NCBI GenBank assembly: GCA_910579505.1
Contig: CAJTTZ010000001.1
Span: 124,001-188,000 of the forward strand
Reading direction: 5' to 3'
Length of the DNA stretch: 64,000 nucleotides
DNA from: an uncultured Lachnospiraceae bacterium
Lineage (GTDB): Bacteria; Bacillota; Clostridia; Lachnospirales; Lachnospiraceae
Shown here in pieces: positions 44,293 to 52,663 of the stretch. Under the pieces are notes generated by a model that was not told where the DNA came from, made no database searches, and saw only the letters and a list, made by a program, of their open reading frames with translations. Position numbers and translations under genes: made by a program. Each line of letters opens with the position of its first letter. The first letter of the stretch is position 1.

Positions 44293-45069
44293 ATGAAAAA
44301 GATACTGTTAATCGGGAAGTTTAACACGGTGGTGAACGAGACAAACCACTTTTTATCCCAGTATTTTCACGTGCAGCTCTGCTCGGAGAACGCGGGAGTC
44401 TTAGAGGGGATGCTGAAAATTGTGAACCCGGATCTGGTTGTTATCAGTCTGATCGGCGCCTACGACATTGACACATCCATCTTTTTTATGCTGAGCGACA
44501 AATACGCACAGATTCCTGTCCTGACCATCGGGACAAAGGAGGAGAGCGACCGATTTTTCAAATATTATCAGGAAGAACAGTTTGAAAATCTGATCCGGCC
44601 GGTGGAAAATACGGTGATTATGGAGGCTGTGTGCAGACGGCTTGGGCTTGACGAAAGTAAAGTTGAGCGTTCGGCAGAGGAAGAGGGCAAATGCCGCGCA
44701 GAAAAAAAGCGGATTTTAGTGGTGGACGATAATGGGACGGCGCTGCGCACGATCAAGGCGATGCTGGAAGATGCGTACGAGGTCGCACTGGCGATTTCCG
44801 GGGCACAGGCGATGACTTCCATAGGCAAAAAGAGACCCGACCTGATTTTGCTGGACTACGAGATGCCTGTCTGCGACGGACGGATGACACTGGAAATGAT
44901 ACGTGCCGACGAGGATCTGACGAGTATCCCGGTGGTATTTCTGACTGCAATCAATGACCGGGAGAATATTGAGGCGGTGCTGAAATTGAAGCCGGCAGGA
45001 TATATGTTAAAGCCGCCTGTGAAGGAGAAGCTGCTCACGGAGATTGCTAAAATTTTGAATGCCGGGTAA
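44293..45069 (+). CDS. double receiver-domain response regulator
   Basis: A 258-residue protein. The N-terminal ~120 residues look like a receiver fold that has lost the acidic pocket and phospho-acceptor (pseudo-receiver). The C-terminal domain (~140-258) is a canonical receiver: ILVVDDNGTAL, LILLDYEMPVCDG with the acceptor aspartate, FLTA and LKPP. There is no output domain. The ATG follows GGAGGGGG. It is the probable partner of the hybrid kinase 58 bp upstream. Confidence 0.88.
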   Translation: MKKILLIGKFNTVVNETNHFLSQYFHVQLCSENAGVLEGMLKIVNPDLVVISLIGAYDIDTSIFFMLSDKYAQIPVLTIGTKEESDRFFKYYQEEQFENLIRPVENTVIMEAVCRRLGLDESKVERSAEEEGKCRAEKKRILVVDDNGTALRTIKAMLEDAYEVALAISGAQAMTSIGKKRPDLILLDYEMPVCDGRMTLEMIRADEDLTSIPVVFLTAINDRENIEAVLKLKPAGYMLKPPVKEKLLTEIAKILNAG

Positions 45070-45128
45070 ATGGTAAATGAAAAAGAAACAGTAGATTTTG
45101 GAAATTGTCTGGGAGATGGGGGAAGAAT

Positions 45129-46364
45129 ATGTATCATTGCGAAATTTGTTTTTATATGATTACGGAACAGGATGAGTTATTTGAAATCTTGAAACAGATG
45201 CCGCAGTTTCTTCGTTTTTCACACGAATATCAGAGGAGTATCCGCGCGGAGGCAGAGCTTGCCGGCAGGGCGGATGTGATTCTGGCGGATATGCGGCAGG
45301 TGGATGCGGTAGAAACGCTTGCTTTTCTGCTTTCCCACAAGCAAAAGGACGCGGAGCTGATTGTGCTGGCAGATCAGGAACAGACGGCGCTTCTGACCAC
45401 CAAAGATGATGCGGAAGAAATTACGGACATCTGGGTGACGCCTCTGACGGAGGCAGAGTTTCAGTTCCGTCTGACCCGCTGGCAGAAGACTTATAAAATG
45501 GGCAAGGACTTCTGGCAGACACAGAGTTTCCTTGACACAACCATCAACAGCGTTCCCCACCTGATCTGGTATAAGGACAAAGAGGGAGCGCACATGAAAG
45601 TCAACGAGACGTTTTGCAAAGCTGTCAATAAGACGATGGAGCAGATCGAGGGACGGGGACATTACTATATTTGGGATATTGACCCGGATGAATATGCCAA
45701 AGGCGAGTTTATCTGTATGGAGTCGGAGTACGAGGTGATGGGGAAGCGGGAGACCTGTATTTTCGATGAGACGGTCAAGATCGGCGACAGTATGCGTGAG
45801 CTGAAAACTTACAAGTCGCCGCTGTTTGATCTGGATGGAAGCGTTATGGGAACCGTGGGCGTTGCGATTGATGTGACGCAGGAACGGCTCTACCAGCAGA
45901 TGATGATTAAGAACGCGAACACGGACTTCCTCACAGGTCTGTATAACAGGCGGTATGTGTATGAGTTTATCGAAAAACAGGAGGATGGACACCTGGCGGT
46001 GTTCTGTATTGATCTGGATCATTTTAAGAGCGTCAATGATATCTACGGCCACCATGAAGGCGACAAGGCGCTAGTCCTCACGGCAAAGACGCTCCAGGAA
46101 TGTATGCCGGAAGGCTTGATCGCACGCATGGGAGGCGATGAGTTTCTGGTGGTGATAACCGGGGTACATACGGAAGAAGAAGTTGAGCAGACGAGGAAAA
46201 TGATCAAGGAGCGGCTTGACGGGGAATATGTGAAGAATGAAAATTTCCAAAAACTTTCCGCCAGCGTGGGAGCCGCTTATTCCCAGACAGGACAGGAAAC
46301 GTTCCACCACTTATTCCACAGGGCGGATGAAATGATGTATCGGGAGAAGGAGAGCAGCAGATAG
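45129..46364 (+). CDS. diguanylate cyclase with receiver-like and PAS domains
   Basis: A 411-residue protein. Residues 1-115 resemble a diverged receiver, ~125-245 form a PAS domain (PHLIWYKDKEGAHMKVNETF), and ~250-411 form a GGDEF domain with intact active site RMGGDEFLVV and NTDFLTGLYNRRY. It should make cyclic di-GMP. The RxxD inhibitory site is not present at its normal position five residues before GGDEF. It closes the sensory gene group and stands 240 bp before cas9. Confidence 0.9.
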   Translation: MYHCEICFYMITEQDELFEILKQMPQFLRFSHEYQRSIRAEAELAGRADVILADMRQVDAVETLAFLLSHKQKDAELIVLADQEQTALLTTKDDAEEITDIWVTPLTEAEFQFRLTRWQKTYKMGKDFWQTQSFLDTTINSVPHLIWYKDKEGAHMKVNETFCKAVNKTMEQIEGRGHYYIWDIDPDEYAKGEFICMESEYEVMGKRETCIFDETVKIGDSMRELKTYKSPLFDLDGSVMGTVGVAIDVTQERLYQQMMIKNANTDFLTGLYNRRYVYEFIEKQEDGHLAVFCIDLDHFKSVNDIYGHHEGDKALVLTAKTLQECMPEGLIARMGGDEFLVVITGVHTEEEVEQTRKMIKERLDGEYVKNENFQKLSASVGAAYSQTGQETFHHLFHRADEMMYREKESSR

Positions 46365-46406
46365 AGAGCAGGGAAGCAGTAAAACGTCACGTGGAGTTGT
46401 TTTAAA

Positions 46407-46435
46407 TTGATGGTGTAGACGAAATGTAGTATAAT
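46407..46435 (+). promoter_or_regulatory. strong sigma-A-type promoter upstream of cas9
   Basis: TTGATG (46407-46412), 17 bp, TATAAT (46430-46435). The predicted start is near 46442. A transcript from here towards cas9 would run into the palindrome and T-run at 46451-46478 and then across the full tracrRNA in antisense. Confidence 0.7.
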
Positions 46436-46449
46436 ATTGTTGTGCGTTG

Positions 46450-46542
46450 AAAAAGAGCTTGCATGCAAGCTCTTTTTTCTACACCATGTAGAGTCATTTG
46501 ACGATTTCGGATAAACCTTATTTGCACTCGTCTTGTAAGTTC
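46450..46542 (-). ncRNA. tracrRNA of the type II-A CRISPR system
   Basis: A ~93-nt RNA on the minus strand, read from 46542 down. The anti-repeat (46542-46520) pairs with the first 23 bases of the array repeat: an upper stem GAACUUACAAG with CUUGUAAGUUC (11 pairs), an internal bulge, and a lower stem CAAAU with GUUUG. Next comes AAGGUUUAUCCG, very like the nexus AAGGCUAGUCCG of S. pyogenes tracrRNA, then a small hairpin CUACA/UGUAG (46491-46479) and the terminator palindrome. Promoter, anti-repeat, nexus and terminator in the right order make this assignment strong. Confidence 0.9.
46451..46478. terminator. palindromic bidirectional terminator (end of tracrRNA)
   Basis: The palindrome AAAAGAGCTTGCATGCAAGC plus TCTTTT forms a stem of up to 13 bp. 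T-tracts follow on both strands: six T on the plus strand, five on the minus strand. On the minus strand it closes the tracrRNA; on the plus strand it stands in the path of the promoter at 46407-46435. Confidence 0.85.
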
Positions 46543-46548
46543 TATTTA

Positions 46549-46577
46549 AAGATATCATTATGTTTGTAGAAAGTCAA
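46549..46577 (-). promoter_or_regulatory. tracrRNA promoter
   Basis: On the minus strand TTGACT (46577-46572), 17 bp, TATCTT (46554-46549). It predicts initiation at about 46542, exactly at the first base of the anti-repeat. It lies only 29 bp from the cas9 start and points away from it. Confidence 0.8.
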
Positions 46578-46605
46578 GAAATTAATGGGAGGGAGATTGG
46601 CGAAC

Positions 46606-49600
46606 ATGGACAATAGAGAGTATTTTCTTGGACTAGATATGGGAACTTCATCGGTTGGATGGGCGGTAACTGATGAAAACTATCATTTGCTCAGAGCGAA
46701 AGGAAAGGATTTGTGGGGAATACGGGAGTTTGATGAAGCACAGACCGCTGTAGACAGGAGAACACACAGAATAGCCAGACGAAGAAGGCAGCGTGAGACA
46801 GTAAGAATAGGTATGTTAAAAGAGTATTTTCACGATGCGATTATGCAGGTGGATTCCTGTTTTTATCAGCGTCTGGAAAACAGTAAGTATCATTATGATG
46901 ATAAGGAAGAAGAGGTGCGCGATAAAAGCGGAATATTCCATGATCCTGATTATACAGATAATGAATATTTTTCTCAATATCCGACGATTTTTCATTTGAG
47001 AAAAGAGTTATTGGAATCTGATCAGGAACACGATGTACGGCTTGTATATCTTGCCATATTGAATATGTTTAAACACAGAGGACATTTTTTGAACGTTTCC
47101 ATTGGAGATGTGTCAGGAGAAAGAAAAATGTCTGAGATATATGGAGATTTTTGCAACCTCACTTCAGACTTATTGGATATTTCGTTTCCTATGCCGGATG
47201 ACTGCCGTGTGATAGAAGATATTTTGAGTGAGCGGGATTGCTCCAGAAAAGTAAAGGCGGAGAAATTAGCGGATGTTCTGGGGGTAACATCCAAAGAGAA
47301 ACAGAAAAAGGCGATGATCAATTGTATTTGCGGGTTGAATGTAGATTTGAAGGCGTTATATGGTGAAAGGGCAGAAATTGAAACAGATAAAAAAGCTGCA
47401 GTCTGTTTTTCAAACGCAGGATATGAGGAAAAGTCCCAGGAATTTTTAGAGATTTTGGGTGATGAGAAGTTTGAACTGATTCAGACCATGAAAGAAATAT
47501 ATGATACTGGTTCTCTGGCAGGTATTATGAAGGGGTTTACCTATTTGTCAGAAGCGAGAGTGGCACAATACGAAAAACACGGTTCGGATTTAAAAATATG
47601 GAAAGGACTGATGAAGGAGTATTGCAGTAAAGAGGTATACAATTATTTTTTCAGATCTTCGGAGGATGGAACTTATAGCGCTTATGTCAATTCCACAAAT
47701 ACGAAAACGCGTAAACGCCGGAATATGAAGGGAAGAACACAGGAAAATTTGTATAAGACGGTTAGTAAACTGGCGAACCAAATGCCGGCTGAGGATGAAA
47801 GGGTGCAGTATGTCAAAGCAGAGATAGAGAAAGAAACTTTTCTTCTAAAGCAGTTGACAGCATCAAACGGTGTGATTCCGAATCAGGTACACTTGTCCGA
47901 ATTGAAAAAGATTTTGAAAAATGCGCAAGGATATTTACCTTTTTTAAAGGATGTGGATGAGTCAGGGCTGACAGTTTCCGACAGGATTATCAGATTGTTT
48001 TCCTTTCAGATACCGTACTATCTTGGACCGTTAAGCGGGCACAGTGAGTTTGACGGTGGCAATGGATGGGTGGTGCGCAGAGAGCAGGGACAGATCATGC
48101 CATGGAATTTGGAAGAAAAAGTAGACATCAAAAAAACGGCGGAAAAGTTTATTACACAAATGGTGAGACGCTGCACTTATATGAATGGAGAATATGTGCT
48201 GCCAAAGGGTTCTTTGCTGTATGAAAAGTTCTGTGTCTTAAATGAGATTAATAATATCCGGGTGTATGGGGAGAAGATTTCCGTAAGGGTTAAGCAGGAT
48301 ATTTATAATGATCTTTTTAAGCGGGGAAAGAAGGTGACACACAAGCAGATATATCAGTATCTTCTGGGAAGAGGAATGATTGGGGAAGGTGAAATAGAGC
48401 AGCTTACGGGAATTGATAGTACGATTAACAGTTATTTGGCAACGTATGGTAAATTTATAAATATATTGGGCGAAGAACTGGATACGGATGCCGGTCGTAA
48501 TATGGCGGAGGACATTGTGTTCTGGTGTACTGTTTATGGTGATGCGAAGAAATTCTTGCGGGAACAGATGGAAGAAAAGTATGGGACAAGGCTTAGCAAA
48601 GACCAGATTAAAAGGATTGTGGGATTAAGGTTTAAAGACTGGGGGAGATTATCAAAAACATTTTTGGAAATGCAGGGGTGCAGCAAGAGGACAGGAGAGA
48701 TTCTTCCGCTGATCAGTATGTTGTGGGAAACCAATGACAATCTGATGGAACTGCTGGCGAAAGATGATTATACTTACGGGGAGGAATTGGAAAAATATCA
48801 GGAAGGTTCTTATAAGACATTGGCGGAAATCCGAATAGAGGATTTAGACGAGATGTATTTTTCTGCACCTGTAAAAAGAATGGTGTGGCAGACGCTTTCC
48901 ATTATCAAAGAGGTAGAAAAGATCATGGGCGGTGTGCCTGAACGCCTGTTTGTAGAGATGACAAGAGAAGAGGAAAAAGTGAAAAGCAGAAAGGCGTCAA
49001 GAAAGCAGCAATTCTTGGATTTGTATAAGAATATAAAGGATGAAGATCACGACTGGAAAAGTATTATCGCGGAGGCGGATGATAAGGGGACGCTAAGAAG
49101 CAAAAAAATGTTTTTGTACCTGACGCAAAAGGGCCGCTCAATGTATACGGGGAAGCCGATAGACTTAGACGATCTTTTCAACGACAATCTATATGATATT
49201 GATCATATTTATCCGAGACATTTTGCGAAAGATGATAATCTGTCTAATAATCTGGTGTTAGTGGAAAAGGAATTAAACGCACATAAGAGTGACAGTTATC
49301 CCCTGGAACATGAGATCTTCACTTCACAGCTTGCCATGTGGAAAGAACTTCATCGCCTTCATTTGATATCGGATGAAAAACTGAAGCGTTTAACGGGAAG
49401 AAATCCTTTTACTGACGAACAGAAAGCCGGGTTTATTGCAAGGCAGCTGGTAGAGACGAGTCAGGGAGCAAAAGGAGTGACAACCATATTACAAAATGCC
49501 CTGCCGGATACGAAAATTGTTTATGCAAAAGCGTCTAACGTCTCAGACTTCAGGAAGAGCAGGGGATTTTTGAAGACAAGGGTAGTAAATGATTTTCACC

Positions 49601-50667
49601 ATGCGCAGGATGCGTATCTCAATATTGTGGTGGGGAACGTATATTATGTGAAATTCACACAGAATCCTTTACATTTTATACAGAGGGAGTATGCGAAGGA
49701 TGGCAAAAAATACAATTATAATTTAAGCAGAATGTTTGACTGGGATGTCATCAGGGGAAATGAGACGGCATGGATTGCCGGGCACGGCAAGCAGGAGAAC
49801 GGAACCATAGTGACAGTCCGAAAAATGATGGAAAAAAATACGCCGCTGCTTACAAGATTAAGTTTTGAAGGGCATGGCGGCATTGCGGACCAGACGCTGT
49901 ATAGTGCAAAGAAGGCTTCCGGTGTAGGATACATTCCTTTGAAAGAGAAAGATACACGGATGCATGACGTGACAAAGTATGGCGGTTTTAACAGCGTTGC
50001 CACAGCCTACTATATTCTGGTGGAACATGGGAAAGTGGGAAAAAGGATAAGGACATTGGAGACCGTTCCCGTATTATGGAAAGAAAGGATAGAAAAAAAG
50101 CCTCATTTATTGCAGGAATATTGCGAGAAAGAGTTGGGATTAACCAACCCTTCTATTCGCATGAAAAAAATAAAAATGCAGTCACTGATTAAACAGGATG
50201 GATATTATATGCATCTTTCAGGAAAAACAGGGAATCGGATTTATGTGAGGAATGCAATACCTGTCTGTCTGGAACAAAAGTGGCTGGACTATATTAAAGA
50301 TCTGAAAAAAGGAGAGAAGGCGGAAAAAATTGCGATTGAGAAAAATGAAGAATTGTATGATATTTTGTGTGGTAAGCATAGTGAAGGAATCTTTAGAAGG
50401 AAACCGAATCCAATGGGGGAAAAGTTAGAGAAAGGGAAGCAAATGTTTGAACAACTGTCATGTCGGGAACAGGGGAGAGTTCTTCTTGAGATTCTGAATC
50501 TGACTAGGATTGGAATGACATCGGCCGATCTGACATTGATTGGTGGGGCAGCGAAAAGTGGCGTTATGTTGATTGGTAAGAAAATTACGGATGCGAAAGA
50601 GTTTGTTCTGGTGAATCAATCGGTTACAGGAGTGTATGAGAATCGTATTGATTTGCTGAACGTATGA
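46606..50667 (+). CDS. cas9: CRISPR-associated endonuclease Cas9 (type II-A)
   Basis: A 1353-residue RNA-guided DNA nuclease. RuvC-I holds D11 in YFLGLDMGTSSVGWAV, and an Arg-rich bridge helix follows (RRTHRIARRRRQRE). RuvC-II has the glutamate in RLFVEMTREEEK; HNH has the histidine in YDIDHIYPRHF and the asparagine in KELNAHKSD; RuvC-III is NDFHHAQDAYLN with histidine and aspartate kept. All catalytic residues are present, so it should cut. The ATG at 46606 is preferred, with GGGAGGGAG upstream; an ATG at 46585 precedes that site. It overlaps cas1 by 4 bp. The locus is visibly more AT-rich than its surroundings. PAM unknown. Confidence 0.97.
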   Translation: MDNREYFLGLDMGTSSVGWAVTDENYHLLRAKGKDLWGIREFDEAQTAVDRRTHRIARRRRQRETVRIGMLKEYFHDAIMQVDSCFYQRLENSKYHYDDKEEEVRDKSGIFHDPDYTDNEYFSQYPTIFHLRKELLESDQEHDVRLVYLAILNMFKHRGHFLNVSIGDVSGERKMSEIYGDFCNLTSDLLDISFPMPDDCRVIEDILSERDCSRKVKAEKLADVLGVTSKEKQKKAMINCICGLNVDLKALYGERAEIETDKKAAVCFSNAGYEEKSQEFLEILGDEKFELIQTMKEIYDTGSLAGIMKGFTYLSEARVAQYEKHGSDLKIWKGLMKEYCSKEVYNYFFRSSEDGTYSAYVNSTNTKTRKRRNMKGRTQENLYKTVSKLANQMPAEDERVQYVKAEIEKETFLLKQLTASNGVIPNQVHLSELKKILKNAQGYLPFLKDVDESGLTVSDRIIRLFSFQIPYYLGPLSGHSEFDGGNGWVVRREQGQIMPWNLEEKVDIKKTAEKFITQMVRRCTYMNGEYVLPKGSLLYEKFCVLNEINNIRVYGEKISVRVKQDIYNDLFKRGKKVTHKQIYQYLLGRGMIGEGEIEQLTGIDSTINSYLATYGKFINILGEELDTDAGRNMAEDIVFWCTVYGDAKKFLREQMEEKYGTRLSKDQIKRIVGLRFKDWGRLSKTFLEMQGCSKRTGEILPLISMLWETNDNLMELLAKDDYTYGEELEKYQEGSYKTLAEIRIEDLDEMYFSAPVKRMVWQTLSIIKEVEKIMGGVPERLFVEMTREEEKVKSRKASRKQQFLDLYKNIKDEDHDWKSIIAEADDKGTLRSKKMFLYLTQKGRSMYTGKPIDLDDLFNDNLYDIDHIYPRHFAKDDNLSNNLVLVEKELNAHKSDSYPLEHEIFTSQLAMWKELHRLHLISDEKLKRLTGRNPFTDEQKAGFIARQLVETSQGAKGVTTILQNALPDTKIVYAKASNVSDFRKSRGFLKTRVVNDFHHAQDAYLNIVVGNVYYVKFTQNPLHFIQREYAKDGKKYNYNLSRMFDWDVIRGNETAWIAGHGKQENGTIVTVRKMMEKNTPLLTRLSFEGHGGIADQTLYSAKKASGVGYIPLKEKDTRMHDVTKYGGFNSVATAYYILVEHGKVGKRIRTLETVPVLWKERIEKKPHLLQEYCEKELGLTNPSIRMKKIKMQSLIKQDGYYMHLSGKTGNRIYVRNAIPVCLEQKWLDYIKDLKKGEKAEKIAIEKNEELYDILCGKHSEGIFRRKPNPMGEKLEKGKQMFEQLSCREQGRVLLEILNLTRIGMTSADLTLIGGAAKSGVMLIGKKITDAKEFVLVNQSVTGVYENRIDLLNV

Positions 50668-51536
50668 GCTGGAGAACCGTGGTAGTGTCAAACAGTGCCA
50701 AACTGGATTATCAGATGGGATATCTGGTGGTGCGCAGGGAAGAGACTGTAAAAGTACATATCAGTGAGATTTATATGCTTATCATTGAATCAACGGCTGT
50801 CTCTTTGACGGCGGCATTACTATGCGAATTGACCAAAAAGAAAATTAAAGTAATTTTTTGTGATGAGAAAAGGAATCCGTCCTCCGAATTGGTTTCCTAT
50901 TATGGGAGCCACGATACAAGCGTTAAAGTGCGGAATCAGATGGGATGGGACAATGAAATAAAAGCGGCGGTCTGGACAGAAATAGTGACAGATAAAATCC
51001 GAAAACAGGCGGAGGTATTGACGTCGTGGAATAAAAAAGAAAGTGAGATGTTGTATCAATATATAGAAGGGATTGCGTATGGAGATACGACAAACAGGGA
51101 AGGACATGCCGCAAAAGTATATTTTAACGCTCTGTTTGGGATGGATTTTACAAGAACGGAAGATAACAGTATCAATGCGGCATTAAATTATGGATACGGC
51201 ATTATTTTGTCTGCATTTAACAGGGAAATCGCAGCGAACGGGTATATTACACAAATAGGATTATTTCACGATAATATGTTCAATCCATTTAATCTGGTAT
51301 CGGATCTAATGGAACCTTTCCGTCCGATCGTGGATCACAAAGTGAAAATGTTGGACCCACAGCAATTTGCGCATGCAGAAAAAATGGAGGTCCTTAGAAT
51401 CCTGCAGCAGGAAGTTATTATTGCAGAGAGAAAGGAGTATGTCAACAATGCAATCAAGATTTATTGCAGGAGTGTATTTGATGCGCTGCTGGATAACGAT
51501 GTATCGTTGATTAAATTTTATAAAAGTGAGTTATAG
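50664..51536 (+). CDS. cas1: CRISPR-associated integrase Cas1 (type II)
   Basis: A 290-residue Cas1. It opens WRTVVVSNSAKLDYQMGYLV, like other type II Cas1 proteins. Metal-binding catalytic residues are present: glutamate in NREGHAAKVYF (~149), histidine in IGLFHDNMFNPFNL (~205) and glutamate in DLMEPFRP (~220). Cas1 with Cas2 integrates new spacers. The start overlaps cas9 (ATGA), and the end overlaps the next gene by 11 bp, so the three genes form one tightly coupled operon. Confidence 0.96.
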   Translation: MSWRTVVVSNSAKLDYQMGYLVVRREETVKVHISEIYMLIIESTAVSLTAALLCELTKKKIKVIFCDEKRNPSSELVSYYGSHDTSVKVRNQMGWDNEIKAAVWTEIVTDKIRKQAEVLTSWNKKESEMLYQYIEGIAYGDTTNREGHAAKVYFNALFGMDFTRTEDNSINAALNYGYGIILSAFNREIAANGYITQIGLFHDNMFNPFNLVSDLMEPFRPIVDHKVKMLDPQQFAHAEKMEVLRILQQEVIIAERKEYVNNAIKIYCRSVFDALLDNDVSLIKFYKSEL

Positions 51537-52341
51537 ATATATGAGAATACTAGTTTTTTTCGATCTGCCGGTGCTTACGGCAAAGGAACGGCGGGATTAC
51601 AGACAGTTTCGTAAGTTTTTGATTAAAAGCGGTTTTATGATGATGCAGGAATCCGTGTACTGTAAGCTGGCACAGAATTCAACAGCGGCGGAGATTATAA
51701 TTGATAATGTCAAAAAGAATAAACCGGGAGATGGATTAGTACAGATGCTAAAGGTGACAGAGAAACAGTTTGCCAAGATGGAGTTTATTGTGGGGGAGCC
51801 AGGAACGTTTATATTATCAGAGCAGGATGTGATTAAAACAATCAGTAAAAATGCAGATATGATTGTAAATCCATTTAGGGTAGACTGCAACGAAAAGAGA
51901 ATCCAGCAAAAACTGGTTCAGGAATTGTCTGTTATTATGAATGAGTCGTTTGTTGAACGGACTGTATACTTGCAAGGGCAGATGATCTCTTATTTGGAAG
52001 AATTGTTGCAAAAGGTTCCATATCCGCTGGATTTTGATGTAGAAGGAAGCATGCCCGGATTATTAAAGATGTGCCATGTTGAGGTTGTTAATCAGGGTGA
52101 TACGCTGGTTGAAAAGGTAATAAATTATATGAAGGCATTGAGGCAGTTCTGCGCAATTAAGGTTATCTTTGCTGTGAATTTAAAGTTATATTTAACGCGG
52201 ACTGAGTTGACGGAATTGTATAAATTTGCATTTTATGAAAAAATCGGTCTGATATTATTGGAAAATTCAGAGAAAGGGAAATTGGAGGGTGAAAGTATTT
52301 GTATTTTAGATAAGGATATGTGTATAATTAATGTAGAGTGA
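51526..52341 (+). CDS. Cas2-Csn2 fusion protein
   Basis: One uninterrupted 271-residue frame with two parts. Residues 1-~92 are a type II-A Cas2 (MSYRYMRILVFFDLPVLTAK, QESVYCKLAQNSTA, KVTEKQFAKMEFIVGE), closely matching S. pyogenes Cas2 in order and spacing but without its C-terminal tail. Residues ~93-271 are a Csn2: GTFILSE...NADMIVNPFRVDCNEKRI, VPYPLDFDVEG, and the end VIFAVNLKLYLTRTELTELY and LLENSEKGKLEGE. The first ~45-50 residues of a normal Csn2 are missing. Cas2 dimerises within the integrase; Csn2 forms a tetrameric ring on DNA ends. Activity is unproven: it may be a natural fusion or an in-frame deletion product. Confidence 0.85.
   Translation: MSYRYMRILVFFDLPVLTAKERRDYRQFRKFLIKSGFMMMQESVYCKLAQNSTAAEIIIDNVKKNKPGDGLVQMLKVTEKQFAKMEFIVGEPGTFILSEQDVIKTISKNADMIVNPFRVDCNEKRIQQKLVQELSVIMNESFVERTVYLQGQMISYLEELLQKVPYPLDFDVEGSMPGLLKMCHVEVVNQGDTLVEKVINYMKALRQFCAIKVIFAVNLKLYLTRTELTELYKFAFYEKIGLILLENSEKGKLEGESICILDKDMCIINVE
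52299..52328 (+). promoter_or_regulatory. candidate pre-crRNA promoter
   Basis: TTGTAT (52299-52304), 18 bp, TATAAT (52323-52328), inside the last codons of the Cas2-Csn2 gene. Transcription would start ~65 bp before the first repeat. Confidence 0.5.
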
Positions 52342-52398
52342 CTTACAATGTATGTCAATACATAAGCTCGGTGAGAACCTTAAAATTTTGAATTTGAG
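52342..52398 (+). promoter_or_regulatory. CRISPR leader with ATTTGAG anchoring motif
   Basis: The 57 bp between the fusion gene and the first repeat. Its last seven bases, ATTTGAG (52392-52398), equal the leader-anchoring sequence that directs spacer insertion in streptococcal type II-A systems. This fixes the leader end and the array direction. Confidence 0.8.
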
Positions 52399-52618
52399 GT
52401 TTGAGAGCCTTGTAAGTTCAGAGAGATGCAAAACTCACAGGAGAAGGGACAGGGCAGGAAACCAGTTTGAGAGCCTTGTAAGTTCAGAGAGATGCAAAAC
52501 TCGTCTACAGTAAGATTTACATTATAAGCTGTTTGAGAGCCTTATAAGTTCAGAGAGATGCAAAACTCAAGGTAAACACGATCCGATTATATCAAAGTTT
52601 GAGAGCCTTGTAAGTTCA
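52399..52618 (+). CRISPR. type II-A CRISPR array, three spacers, truncated last repeat
   Basis: Repeats of 36 bp (GTTTGAGAGCC at the start, GATGCAAAAC at the end) at 52399-52434, 52465-52500 and 52531-52566, with three 30-bp spacers (52435-52464, 52501-52530, 52567-52596). Repeat 3 has one change (CTTGTAAG to CTTATAAG). The fourth repeat (52597-52618) keeps only its first 22 bases, the half that pairs with tracrRNA, and then diverges. All three spacers begin TC. The leader is on the left and the degenerate repeat on the right, as expected. Confidence 0.95.
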
Positions 52619-52663
52619 TAAAATAAAGAAGTTGTCGGTTTGTAAGATTGGAGATAATCATAC

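Noticed and set aside
46407..46478. A tracr-L-like long tracrRNA form for Cas9 autorepression
   Set aside because: The only minus-strand promoter found starts exactly at the anti-repeat; no upstream partial repeat or second promoter was seen.
52399..52618. Reading the array as minus-strand with the leader on the right
   Set aside because: The degenerate repeat is on the right and ATTTGAG is on the left; the anti-repeat pairing also requires plus-strand repeats.
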